The notes: a model not told the origin generated them from the letters alone. 12,945 bases of DNA from SKLM01 sp964514285 (GCA_964514285.1 CAZEQC010000096.1:1-12945), one strand, 5' to 3'. Numbered from the stretch's first letter, positions 1 through 6,434 are shown. Program-made: numbers and translations.

Positions 1-13
1 AAGGAGGATTGCT

Positions 14-1348
14 ATGATGAATCTAGACAGACGTGCCCGCTGGCCCCTGGCATTGATCGGCCTGGTGCTACTGGGAGTACTCTTCGCTGTGCCGAGAGTT
101 CGCGCCTTCGAAGGACGAGGGGGGGATGTAGTCACCATCGGTGCCGACGAGGTGATTGAGGACGATCTCTACGTCGGGGCTGGGGAGTTCACGCTGGAGG
201 GTACTGTTGAGGGCGATCTCATCGTCTTTGGTGGTACACTCACCATCAATGGGACCGTAGAGGGCGACCTTATCGCTGCTGGACAGAGTGTCACTGTGAA
301 TGGTACCGTCGCGGACGACGCTCGTATTGCCGGCTATGCCCTCGTGGTTCAAGGCGACGTTTCCGATGACGTCATCGCTGCTGGCTTCAGCCTGGATGGC
401 AGAGAGGGGTCGGCGATTGGGGGAGATGTCGTTTACGCTGGCTACCAGACACTGCTCGCGGGGGATGTTGCTGGTGACGTCAATCTCTCGGGGGGCGCGG
501 TCAGAATCGCTGGTGTTGTCCAGGGGGATGCGACGGTCGATGTGGGTGGCACAGAGGCGAGTGAGACGATGCCTCCCTTCTACAACTTCATTCCCAACGT
601 CCCCGATGTCCCCTCGGTGCCAGCCGGCCTGACGGTGAGCCAGGGCGCAGAAATTGGAGGGGGTTTGGATTACACGGCCAACTTCCGGGGCGAGGTGCCG
701 GACGGGGCCGTCGCCGGTGAAATTGACTTCAACGAGTACGTGCCCAAACAGGAGGAGCGAGCTCCTTCGCCAGCTGCTAGAGCTGCGAGATGGACATTCC
801 GTCAGGTGCGCCGCCTTGTCACGCTTCTTCTGGTAGGAGCGCTGTTGATGTGGACGGTGCCTAGCTGGATGCGCGAGCTGGCCAAGAACGTGGAAACGGA
901 GCCTCTGCCCAGTCTGGGCTGGGGCTTGGTCGCTATCGTCGCCTTTGGTGCGCTGATGGCCCTGTTGGTGATAGCCAGCGTCCTGCTGACGCTTCTCTTC
1001 GGCGTGGTCACCTTAGGAGGCCTGGCTGGTCGGCTTGCCGTCCTGGGCGGCATTGTCACCACAACAGTGGGCTTTGGCTTCAGCATCATCTGGCGGTACG
1101 TCACAACGATCCTCGTTGGCCTGTTACTTGGGCAGTTGATCTTCCGTGCCCTCAACTCGCCAGCGGAGAAGAACCGCTGGTGGCCTATGCTCCTGGGTGT
1201 GGTGATCTTGGTGGTTGTTACCGCCGTGCCGATTCTGGGCTGGCTCGCCAAGCTGGCCATTGTGCTGCTTGGCCTGGGTGGATTCTGGATCTGGGGGCTT
1301 GGAGTTCTCAGAGAAGAGCGCGCGCCACAGCCAGCGACTGAGGCGTAG
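14..1348 (+). CDS. Exported bactofilin-like (polymer-forming) protein with C-terminal multi-pass membrane domain
   Basis: The product has 444 residues. Residues about 10-31 form a hydrophobic signal/anchor segment after a basic start (RRAR). Residues about 50-170 are short beta repeats of about 17 residues (TLEGTVEGDLIVFGG, TLTINGTVEGDLIAAG, SVTVNGTVADDARIAG, ALVVQGDVSDDVIAAG), the pattern of bactofilin/polymer-forming domains that fold as a right-handed beta helix. A Pro-rich linker (about 187-205) and a charged stretch (245-266, rich in Arg) lead to five or six hydrophobic segments between about 268 and 430. The start is firm: AAGGAGG at 1-7 sits 6 nt before ATG 14 (a second ATG follows directly). 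Classical bactofilins are cytosolic and lack membrane spans, so this is the membrane-anchored variant with the repeat domain probably outside. Its function is unknown; an envelope scaffold is inference. It converges on mobB with a 68-bp gap. Confidence 0.85.
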   Translation: MMNLDRRARWPLALIGLVLLGVLFAVPRVRAFEGRGGDVVTIGADEVIEDDLYVGAGEFTLEGTVEGDLIVFGGTLTINGTVEGDLIAAGQSVTVNGTVADDARIAGYALVVQGDVSDDVIAAGFSLDGREGSAIGGDVVYAGYQTLLAGDVAGDVNLSGGAVRIAGVVQGDATVDVGGTEASETMPPFYNFIPNVPDVPSVPAGLTVSQGAEIGGGLDYTANFRGEVPDGAVAGEIDFNEYVPKQEERAPSPAARAARWTFRQVRRLVTLLLVGALLMWTVPSWMRELAKNVETEPLPSLGWGLVAIVAFGALMALLVIASVLLTLLFGVVTLGGLAGRLAVLGGIVTTTVGFGFSIIWRYVTTILVGLLLGQLIFRALNSPAEKNRWWPMLLGVVILVVVTAVPILGWLAKLAIVLLGLGGFWIWGLGVLREERAPQPATEA

Positions 1349-1360
1349 AGCACCGCAAGG

Positions 1361-1379
1361 CCAGATTGTGAGGATCTGG
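1361..1379. other. Small inverted repeat between convergent genes
   Basis: CCAGAT (1361-1366) and ATCTGG (1374-1379) form a perfect 6-bp stem with a 7-nt loop in the 68-bp gap between the convergent 3' ends of the bactofilin-like gene and mobB. A GGAGG/CCTCC pairing follows at about 1380-1402. Neither is followed by a T run on either strand, so a canonical intrinsic terminator is not supported. It may still help end one of the two transcripts. Confidence 0.3.
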
Positions 1380-1416
1380 GGAGGGGGCTTCGCTGGCCTC
1401 CTCTCCAGCTTTCCGA

Positions 1417-1947
1417 TCAAATTGGTCTCAGAAAGCGGTCTTGGATGAAATCCGCCAGTTGTCCCACATCATTGAGTTCAATCTGGGGCACAGCGAGATC
1501 AAGGTGTTGGTCGGAGACCACGGCGACCAGATCGTTTGGCTCGGAGATCAAATCCGGCTTAATCTGGCCCCGGACGATCTCGATCTTGGGTGCGTCGGCG
1601 TGTTTGTAGCCCTCCGTCAAGATCAAGTCTACGTCTTGGATGCCGGAGGCGAGCTCCTCCAGCGCAGGTTCCTCTTCAAAAGTGTAGAGGTGCGCTGCCC
1701 TATCCGGTCCTGCCAGCACGATGTGGTCAGCACCAGCCTGAGCAAATCGCCAGGTGTCCTTGCCAGGCTCGTCGAGTCGGAGGCCGCGGTGATGATGGTG
1801 CTTGATCACTGCGAGACGATACCCTCGCCGCTTCAGCTCCTTTATGAGTTTCTCAAGGAGGGTTGTCTTGCCACTGCCGGAGTACCCGACGATGGAGAGG
1901 ATGGGCACAGCGCGTGACACATGTTCTGAGTCTGGGGAATGCTGCAT
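1417..1947 (-). CDS. mobB: Molybdopterin-guanine dinucleotide biosynthesis adaptor protein MobB
   Basis: This is a P-loop GTPase of about 176 residues that assists attachment of GMP to molybdopterin (with MobA) for molybdoenzymes, in the cytoplasm. Visible motifs, counted from the ATG at 1947: Walker A GYSGSGKTT (21-29), the MobB signature KHHHH followed by DEPGKDTWRFAQAGA, and LTEGYKHADAPKIEIVR, which holds the conserved E-G-Y-K. Length matches the family (about 160-175). The start is uncertain: ATG 1947 lies 19 nt after the dapB stop behind a weak purine stretch (GTGAGTGAGAAC); ATG 1980, overlapping dapB by 14 nt, and GTG 1959 are alternatives in the same frame. Translation is probably coupled to dapB. 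No mobA, moeA or molybdoenzyme gene is in the window, so it is an orphan here. Confidence 0.9.
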   Translation of the reverse strand: MQHSPDSEHVSRAVPILSIVGYSGSGKTTLLEKLIKELKRRGYRLAVIKHHHHRGLRLDEPGKDTWRFAQAGADHIVLAGPDRAAHLYTFEEEPALEELASGIQDVDLILTEGYKHADAPKIEIVRGQIKPDLISEPNDLVAVVSDQHLDLAVPQIELNDVGQLADFIQDRFLRPI

Positions 1948-1966
1948 GTTCTCACTCACATGTCTG

Positions 1967-2770
1967 TCAAAGGACGTCATCCAGCGTGAAGTAACCTGGT
2001 TCACTGCTGCTGACGAAGAGGACGGCTCTTATCAGACCGTTTGCAAAGGCCTCCATGGTGTAGGCGTGATGTGTCAGCTCAAGCCTCTCGTTTTGGAAGC
2101 CGAAGATCACCTTGTGTGTTGAGGGAATGCCCCCGGACCTTATAGCGCTGAATTGAATGGTGTGAGGAGCTCTTATCCCTAATCCTTCTCGGCCGTGCTC
2201 TGCAGTCTCGTCGAGTTCGCGTCCGAGCTCGTTGGCGATGATCTGTCCGATTTCCTTCGCTGTCCCACTCGGCGCGTCGAGCTTCGTGCGGCTATGCATC
2301 TCGATGATGTCGATGTTAGCATCGGCACCAACCTCTTGACTCACCATCCGGATAAGGTCAGAAAGTAGATGAACAATCGGCGAGGCATTGCAGGCCCGCA
2401 AGACAGCAATAGTTTCGCCCGCTTGCTCCATCTCTCTTCCTCGTGCTTTGGAGAATCCCGTGGTTCCGGTTACGAAAGCTGTCTTGTGTTCCAGGCAGCT
2501 TCTCAAGGTGGCCATCGACACGTCCGGTCTTGTGCAGTCCAGGACGACGTCGCGCTGGTCAATGACAGGTTCTATGCTGTCGACTACCGGCGCTCCAAGC
2601 TCCCGCCCCAATCCGACGAGGCGTCCAAGATCCGTGCCAAGGTAGTCTCGGCCCTTCGGCCCAATCCCGGCAATCAGGTCGACGCTGGGCGTTGCAGCTG
2701 CGCATGTGACCAAGGCCCGTCCCATAGTCCCGTTGGGGCCGACAATCAGTAACCTGGCCATGCAGTTCAT
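1967..2770 (-). CDS. dapB: 4-hydroxy-tetrahydrodipicolinate reductase (dihydrodipicolinate reductase family)
   Basis: The 267-residue product fits DapB (about 270). It reduces the product of DapA to tetrahydrodipicolinate with NAD(P)H in lysine and diaminopimelate synthesis. Evidence: N-terminal Rossmann motif GPNGTMGRAL (11-20), TGTTG (101-105) at the nucleotide/substrate hinge, and EMHSRTKLDAPSGTA (157-171), the family signature with His159, Lys163 and the DAPSGTA loop. The C-terminal half (IRSGGIPSTHKVIF, ERLELTHHAY) matches the family end. Oddities: the usual His-His pair reads His159-Ser160, and the Asn/Phe-rich substrate loop is divergent (RACNASPIVHLL). The start is ATG 2770, with GAGG ending 5 nt upstream; ATG 2761 is a second choice. 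The frame stays open upstream to 3007, but that stretch lacks family similarity and contains the promoter. It is first in a leftward unit with mobB. Confidence 0.92.
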   Translation of the reverse strand: MNCMARLLIVGPNGTMGRALVTCAAATPSVDLIAGIGPKGRDYLGTDLGRLVGLGRELGAPVVDSIEPVIDQRDVVLDCTRPDVSMATLRSCLEHKTAFVTGTTGFSKARGREMEQAGETIAVLRACNASPIVHLLSDLIRMVSQEVGADANIDIIEMHSRTKLDAPSGTAKEIGQIIANELGRELDETAEHGREGLGIRAPHTIQFSAIRSGGIPSTHKVIFGFQNERLELTHHAYTMEAFANGLIRAVLFVSSSEPGYFTLDDVL

Positions 2771-2835
2771 TGCTCCCTCTCGTCGTTCAGATGATGGTGG
2801 ACGCGGTGATTCGAGTTTCGCTGACGCTATACTCT

Positions 2836-2850
2836 GAACCAAGATGGTTC
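2836..2850. promoter_or_regulatory. 15-bp palindrome in the dapB leader (candidate operator or hairpin)
   Basis: GAACCA (2836-2841), spacer AGA, TGGTTC (2845-2850) form a perfect inverted repeat. It falls about 17-31 nt downstream of the predicted dapB transcription start (near 2867), inside a leader of about 97 nt. Position and symmetry suit a repressor site or a short leader hairpin. No regulator is encoded nearby and no second copy of the palindrome was noticed. Confidence 0.4.
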
Positions 2851-2873
2851 GTTTGTTGTGTCGACGTAGGGGA

Positions 2874-2902
2874 AGTATACGGAAGACGCGCCGGTATGTC
2901 AA
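2874..2902 (-). promoter_or_regulatory. Sigma-70-type promoter for dapB-mobB
   Basis: Read on the minus strand: a perfect -35 TTGACA (2902-2897), a 17-bp spacer, and -10 TATACT (2879-2874; five of six consensus bases). The expected start of transcription is near 2867, giving a leader of about 97 nt before the dapB ATG. This is the clearest housekeeping promoter in the left half. It lies inside the upstream extension of the dapB frame, supporting the shorter start. Confidence 0.75.
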
Positions 2903-2967
2903 AATACTTCGCTGCCCGAGAGCTGACGGCAGATAGAGCGTTGAGATAGGAGAGCGGTGTCGAAGGT

Positions 2968-2995
2968 TTGGCCCCTCGACCTGGTGTGGTACAAT
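2968..2995 (+). promoter_or_regulatory. Extended -10 promoter for the MFS transporter gene
   Basis: TACAAT at 2990-2995 is preceded directly by TGG (2987-2989), an extended -10 element. A weak -35 (TTGGCC at 2968-2973, spacer 16) is possible. The predicted start near 3002 leaves a leader of about 22 nt containing the AAGGAGG ribosome site. It is divergent from the dapB promoter, with about 65 bp between the two -35 elements. Confidence 0.6.
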
Positions 2996-3023
2996 GGAGA
3001 AAAGCATTCAAGGAGGTCTTGAC

Positions 3024-4331
3024 GTGCGATCTGAACATCGAAGTAGCTACTTAAGAACCATCAACGCATGGTGCATGTACGACTGGGCCAACAGTGGTTT
3101 TGCCACGACCATCATGGCGGCTGTTCTTCCCACGTTCTACAGTGAGGTCGCCGGGGGGATCCTGGAGCCTGTGCAGGCCAGCAGCTACTGGGGCTACACC
3201 AACACGGTCGCCATGGTGTTGGTCGCTTTTGCGGCCCCTATTCTTGGCGCTATCGCGGATCACAGTGGGGCCAAGAAGCGTTTTCTAGGCGGGTTTGCGG
3301 GATTGGGTATACTCTTCACCGCGCTCTTGGTCCTCGTCAGCACAGGTGATTGGCTCATGGCATCCTTCTTCTACATCCTGGGGCGGATTGGCTTCTCCGG
3401 ATCGATCATCTTCTACGATGCCCTGCTGCCTCATATCACACGCTCTGATGATATTGACCAGGTCTCAACCAAGGGTTTCGCTCTGGGCTACTTGGGTGGG
3501 GGCTTACTCCTCGTCGTCAATCTGGCCTGGATCATGAAACCAGGTTGGTTTGGCCTGCCCAATGCAGAGATCTCCTCTCGTCTCTCCTTTCTAAGCGTGG
3601 CCATCTGGTGGGCGCTCTTCTCCATTCCGCTTTTCCGCCGGGTGGATGAGCCTCCCTTCGTGCGACGAGAGGGTGAAAGCCCTAATCCGATTAAAGCTGG
3701 ATTTCAGCGTCTGGGCCGAACGTTTCGAGAGATTCGCCATTATCGCGAGTTATTCAAATTCCTTATCGCTTTCTGGTTCTATAATGACGGTATCGGCACG
3801 ATTATCACCATGGCCGTGATTTTTGGTAAGGAGATTGGTCTGGCCAGTACTGACCTGATAGGAGCGATCCTTGCCGTTCAGTTTGTTGGGGTTCCCTTCT
3901 CCTTCGCCTTTGGATGGTTGGCGCGACGGCTAGGGGCCAAGCGCTCGATCCTGCTCGCGCTCGGGATCTATGCGCTCATTGCCATCGGGGGATACTTCAT
4001 ACAGACCAGCCTCCATTTCTGGATTCTGGCTTTTGTGGTGGCAACGGTGCAAGGCGGTGCTCAGGCTCTCAGTCGCTCGCTGTATGGACGTCTCGCGCCG
4101 AAGGCGAAGACGGCGGAGTTCTTTGGCTTCTACGATGTCAGTTCTAAGTTTTCAGGCATTCTGGGCCCTGCGATCTTTGGTGTGGTGGGCCAGCTGACCG
4201 GCTCAAGTCGGCTGAGCATTGTCTCACTGGTCGTCTTCTTCCTCGTAGGCGGCATATTGCTTCTTTTTGTGGATCAGGAACGGGGTATCCGTTTGGCTGA
4301 AGAGGAGAACAGAGCAGCTGGGCTGGCGTAG
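3024..4331 (+). CDS. MFS transporter, UMF1 / Atg22-like family
   Basis: A 435-residue, very hydrophobic protein with about 12 predicted membrane spans. The N-terminus holds INAWCMYDWANSGFATTIM (13-31), the hallmark opening of the UMF1/Vacuole-effluxer (Atg22-like) branch of the major facilitator superfamily. MFS motif-A-like loops follow spans 2 and 8 (GAIADHSGAKKRFL and GWLARRLGAKRSIL). In fungi Atg22 exports amino acids from the vacuole; bacterial substrates of this branch are mostly unknown, so none is assigned. The start is GTG 3024: AAGGAGG (3010-3016) ends 7 nt before it, whereas an in-frame ATG at 2994 overlaps the -10 element and cannot be translated from that promoter. It is probably monocistronic or reads into surE, 79 bp downstream; only a weak AGGC-TTTT-GCCT stem (about 4354-4365) followed by T-rich DNA separates them. 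Confidence 0.9.
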   Translation: MRSEHRSSYLRTINAWCMYDWANSGFATTIMAAVLPTFYSEVAGGILEPVQASSYWGYTNTVAMVLVAFAAPILGAIADHSGAKKRFLGGFAGLGILFTALLVLVSTGDWLMASFFYILGRIGFSGSIIFYDALLPHITRSDDIDQVSTKGFALGYLGGGLLLVVNLAWIMKPGWFGLPNAEISSRLSFLSVAIWWALFSIPLFRRVDEPPFVRREGESPNPIKAGFQRLGRTFREIRHYRELFKFLIAFWFYNDGIGTIITMAVIFGKEIGLASTDLIGAILAVQFVGVPFSFAFGWLARRLGAKRSILLALGIYALIAIGGYFIQTSLHFWILAFVVATVQGGAQALSRSLYGRLAPKAKTAEFFGFYDVSSKFSGILGPAIFGVVGQLTGSSRLSIVSLVVFFLVGGILLLFVDQERGIRLAEEENRAAGLA

Positions 4332-4375
4332 CAGCTTACGTCGCTTTCACTGATAGGCTTTTGCCTCACTGTTTC

Positions 4376-4404
4376 TTGTGGAAAGCCCTCAATCTTGTTA
4401 TCAT
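4376..4404 (+). promoter_or_regulatory. Putative promoter just upstream of surE
   Basis: TTGTGG (4376-4381), a 17-bp spacer and TATCAT (4399-4404, four or five of six consensus bases) form a plausible sigma-70 promoter. The expected +1 is at or beside 4411, which is exactly the GTG chosen as the surE start. If right, the message has no 5' leader. Confidence 0.4.
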
Positions 4405-4410
4405 ACCAAT

Positions 4411-5268
4411 GTGTCAGAACACGATCAGAAGAAACCTCTGATTCTCATCACGAACGATGACGGCATCGAGTCACCGGGCCTGCGCGCTGCAGCTCGTGCA
4501 GCTCTTCCTCTCGGTGAGGTCCTTGTTGTGGCGCCGGCTTGCCAATGGTCCGGGGCTGGCAGAAGCCTTCCCCACGACCTTCAAGGAAAGATCTTCTCCT
4601 ATCCTCTCGACGTCAACGGCCGACAGCTCGAGGCCTATCGTGTCGATGGGTCCCCCGCCGCCGGCGTGCTACACGCTCTCCTCGAGCTGGCACCCAGAAG
4701 GCCGGATCTTCTTATCTCTGGCGTCAATTATGGCGAAAACGTGGGGGCAGACGTCACGATTTCGGGCACGGTGGGAGCAGCATTGGAGGGGGCGGCGAAT
4801 GAGCTGCCTGCGCTGGCTGTCTCTCTCCAGACGCCAAAACGTATGCATGCTTGCCCTTCCGAGGACGTAGACTTCACGGCAGCTGTCTCCTTCACACGTT
4901 TCTTTGCCCACCGCCTGCTGGAGCTATCACTGCCATTTGACGTGGATGTCCTCAAGGTGGACATACCCTCGGATGCCACGCCAGAGACCCCCTGGCGGCT
5001 TACTCGGGTTTCTCGACATACATATTTTGCCGCAATTCCGCCTCAACGTCAGGATCTGGCCCAGCCTGCTAGAATCGACTATGAGCCGCTTCCACGTCCA
5101 GAGCGCACCGAGCCGGATTCCGACATCTACGCCTTAGCGGTCGATCGCGTGGTCTCCGTTGCTCCTTTGAGCTACGATCTGACTGCCCGGGCTGGTCGGG
5201 GCAGGATCGAGGAGTTGCTCAGGAATGGAGTCAGCCACCGGGACGCCATTAATTCCTATGACTCTTGA
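4411..5268 (+). CDS. surE: 5'/3'-nucleotidase SurE (survival protein E)
   Basis: SurE is a metal-dependent nucleoside monophosphatase of the cytoplasm, linked to stationary-phase survival. Counting from GTG 4411 (285 residues; family about 250): ILITNDDGIESPGL with Asn15-Asp16-Asp17 for metal binding, Ser47 in the CQWSGAGRS loop, DGSPAAGVLHAL (79-90), and LLISGVNYGENVG with Asn106, followed by ISGTVGAALEG. All four expected metal-site residues (two Asp, one Ser, one Asn) are present, so it should be active. The C-terminal part (after about 200) is less conserved, as usual. Start: an in-frame GTG at 4378 would add 11 residues but has no ribosome site and lies in the putative -35. GTG 4411 also lacks a Shine-Dalgarno but sits at the predicted +1. 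The gene ends just 5 bp before the -35 of the glycosyltransferase promoter. Confidence 0.93.
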   Translation: MSEHDQKKPLILITNDDGIESPGLRAAARAALPLGEVLVVAPACQWSGAGRSLPHDLQGKIFSYPLDVNGRQLEAYRVDGSPAAGVLHALLELAPRRPDLLISGVNYGENVGADVTISGTVGAALEGAANELPALAVSLQTPKRMHACPSEDVDFTAAVSFTRFFAHRLLELSLPFDVDVLKVDIPSDATPETPWRLTRVSRHTYFAAIPPQRQDLAQPARIDYEPLPRPERTEPDSDIYALAVDRVVSVAPLSYDLTARAGRGRIEELLRNGVSHRDAINSYDS

Positions 5269-5273
5269 GATCG

Positions 5274-5301
5274 TTGACCGACCAATGCGGTGTGCTATAA
5301 T
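5274..5301 (+). promoter_or_regulatory. Strong extended -10 promoter for the glycosyltransferase cluster
   Basis: TTGACC (5274-5279, five of six), a 16-bp spacer, and a perfect TATAAT (5296-5301) preceded by TGC (5293-5295), which supplies the extended -10 TG. The predicted +1 is near 5308. The -10 is framed by an inverted repeat, GTGC (5292-5295) and GCAC (5302-5305), so a dimeric regulator could cover it. It is the only strong promoter seen ahead of the cluster and probably drives at least the next three genes. Confidence 0.75.
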
Positions 5302-5308
5302 GCACGGC

Positions 5309-5347
5309 ATGGACAGTGGGTGTAGTTGGAACCGGATGATCACCTGA
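5309..5347 (+). CDS. Possible 12-codon leader peptide (uORF)
   Basis: ATG at 5309, one base from the predicted +1, opens a frame encoding MDSGCSWNRMIT and ending with TGA at 5345-5347. There is no ribosome site, so it would be read leaderless. Its last five codons cover the left arm of the hairpin at 5330-5357 and its stop is the first three bases of the right arm. That layout resembles a translated leader controlling an RNA structure. It may equally be chance: short frames are common, and there is no run of one amino acid as in classical attenuators. Confidence 0.25.
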   Translation: MDSGCSWNRMIT

Positions 5348-5357
5348 TCATCCGGTT
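5330..5357 (+). promoter_or_regulatory. Perfect 13-bp-arm hairpin in the leader of the glycosyltransferase transcript
   Basis: AACCGGATGATCA (5330-5342), two bases CC, and TGATCATCCGGTT (5345-5357) are exact inverted complements. In RNA this gives a 12-bp stem closed by a 4-nt loop (ACCT), at about +23 to +50. No T run follows (GCCTTCCGAATG), so it is not a canonical terminator. It lies between the promoter and the gene, which points to control of the downstream gene, transcript protection, or a DNA operator (an almost perfect 28-bp palindrome). It ends 28 bp before AGGAG, so the ribosome site stays exposed in the simple fold. Confidence 0.65.
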
Positions 5358-5402
5358 GCCTTCCGAATGCCCGACAGACGACGTCAGGAGCTTGGATTCA
5401 GC

Positions 5403-6434
5403 ATGGCATCTTCAGAAACAACAGTTGACATATCCATCGTTCTCCCGGTCTACAACGAAGCTGGATCTCTGCCGGATCTGATCCCAGAGATCACGGAGGT
5501 CTTGCGACAGCTGGAACGTCCGTACGAGATTGTGGCTGTCGATGACGGCAGTTCGGACGATAGCTTGCGAGTTCTCCAGCAACTGCAACAGGATGAACCT
5601 CGTCTGAGGGTCGTAGAGTTCCGTCGCAATTTCGGCCAGACTGCGGCCTTCGATGCTGGTTTCGACTATGCTCGGGGCGATGTGATCGTGACCATGGATG
5701 CCGACGGACAAAACGATCCTGCCGATGTGCCGCGATTGCTGGAGGTGATGGAGGAGGGGGACTATGATCTGGTCAACGGATGGCGGAAGGAACGCAAGGA
5801 GCCGCTTCTCACCCGTCGATTGCCCTCTATGGCGGCTAACTGGCTGATCACCAACGCCAGTGATATTCATCTCCATGATCGTGGCTGTTCGCTTAAGGTT
5901 ATGCGTCACGACCTCGTCAAGCAGATGAATCTGTACGGTGAGCTTCACCGCTTCATTCCGGAGATAGCCAGCTTGATCGGGGTACGGGTGGCCGAGCTCC
6001 CGGTCAACGATCGCCCGCGAAAGGCTGGCGAGTCTAAGTACGGGGCTCTGGCTCGCACGCCGCGAGTGTTCCTTGATCTTGTCACGGTTTCCTTTCTACT
6101 CAGCTACTCGAAGCGTCCTATGCAGCTCTTTGGCTCTTTCGGTCTCTTGAGCGGAGGCGTTGGAGGACTTATCGGTGTCTATCTCGTCGGGGCCAAGGTC
6201 TTACGGGGCGTTCTCTACGGCGAGGAGGCATTTCGGAGTTTCCGAATTGGCACCAGTCCCTGGACGATGCTCTCTGTGTTGCTGATTGTGCTTGGCGTGC
6301 AGTTTCTTATGATGGGGCTTTTGGGCGAGATTCTTACGCGCACGTACCATGAAGCGCAGGATAAGCCGATCTACGTGGTCCGCCGCGTGTTGGAAAAGGA
6401 ACAGCCATTCACGACCTCAGTGGGAGATGATTAA
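5403..6434 (+). CDS. GT2 polyprenyl-phosphate glycosyltransferase (DPM1/GtrB/ArnC-like) with two C-terminal membrane spans
   Basis: A 343-residue enzyme that should transfer a sugar from a nucleotide sugar to polyprenyl phosphate on the cytoplasmic face of the membrane. Residues 8-18 are the GT-A opening DISIVLPVYNE; VAVDDGSSDDS (45-55) binds the nucleotide; MDADGQNDPAD (98-108) holds the DxD metal motif (Asp99, Asp101); DRGCSLKVMR (159-168) and LHRFIPEIA (181-189) are typical of GtrB/ArnC/DPM-type enzymes. Two spans, about 240-268 and 287-310, are followed by GEILTRTYHEAQDKPIYVV, the conserved end of this subfamily. The sugar cannot be assigned. The start is ATG 5403 with AGGAG (5386-5390) upstream at a long 12-nt spacing; an in-frame ATG at 5367 adds 12 residues but has no ribosome site. 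The stop is 2 bp before the next gene. Confidence 0.92.
   Translation: MASSETTVDISIVLPVYNEAGSLPDLIPEITEVLRQLERPYEIVAVDDGSSDDSLRVLQQLQQDEPRLRVVEFRRNFGQTAAFDAGFDYARGDVIVTMDADGQNDPADVPRLLEVMEEGDYDLVNGWRKERKEPLLTRRLPSMAANWLITNASDIHLHDRGCSLKVMRHDLVKQMNLYGELHRFIPEIASLIGVRVAELPVNDRPRKAGESKYGALARTPRVFLDLVTVSFLLSYSKRPMQLFGSFGLLSGGVGGLIGVYLVGAKVLRGVLYGEEAFRSFRIGTSPWTMLSVLLIVLGVQFLMMGLLGEILTRTYHEAQDKPIYVVRRVLEKEQPFTTSVGDD

Noticed and set aside
1441..1917. Open frame of 158 codons on the plus strand opposite mobB
   Set aside because: mobB on the other strand carries the Walker A and E-G-Y-K motifs; the plus-strand translation has no ribosome site or family pattern.
2828..2833. Plus-strand TATACT as an extra promoter for the transporter
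   Set aside because: No -35-like hexamer at 16-18 bp upstream, and it is about 190 bp from the gene with a better extended -10 in between.
2771..2867. Lysine riboswitch in the dapB leader
   Set aside because: The leader is about 97 nt, well short of the usual lysine aptamer, and only a 6-bp hairpin is evident.
2771..3007. N-terminal extension of dapB to 3007
   Set aside because: The extension adds 79 basic residues without DapB similarity and contains the TTGACA/TATACT promoter; GAGG before ATG 2770 and normal family length favour the short form.
2994..3023. ATG at 2994 as start of the MFS transporter
   Set aside because: It overlaps the -10 box TACAAT and precedes the ribosome site AAGGAGG; GTG 3024 has ideal spacing.
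5330..5357. Hairpin as an intrinsic terminator for surE
   Set aside because: It lies downstream of the strong promoter for the next gene and is not followed by a T run, so it belongs to the leader of the next transcript.
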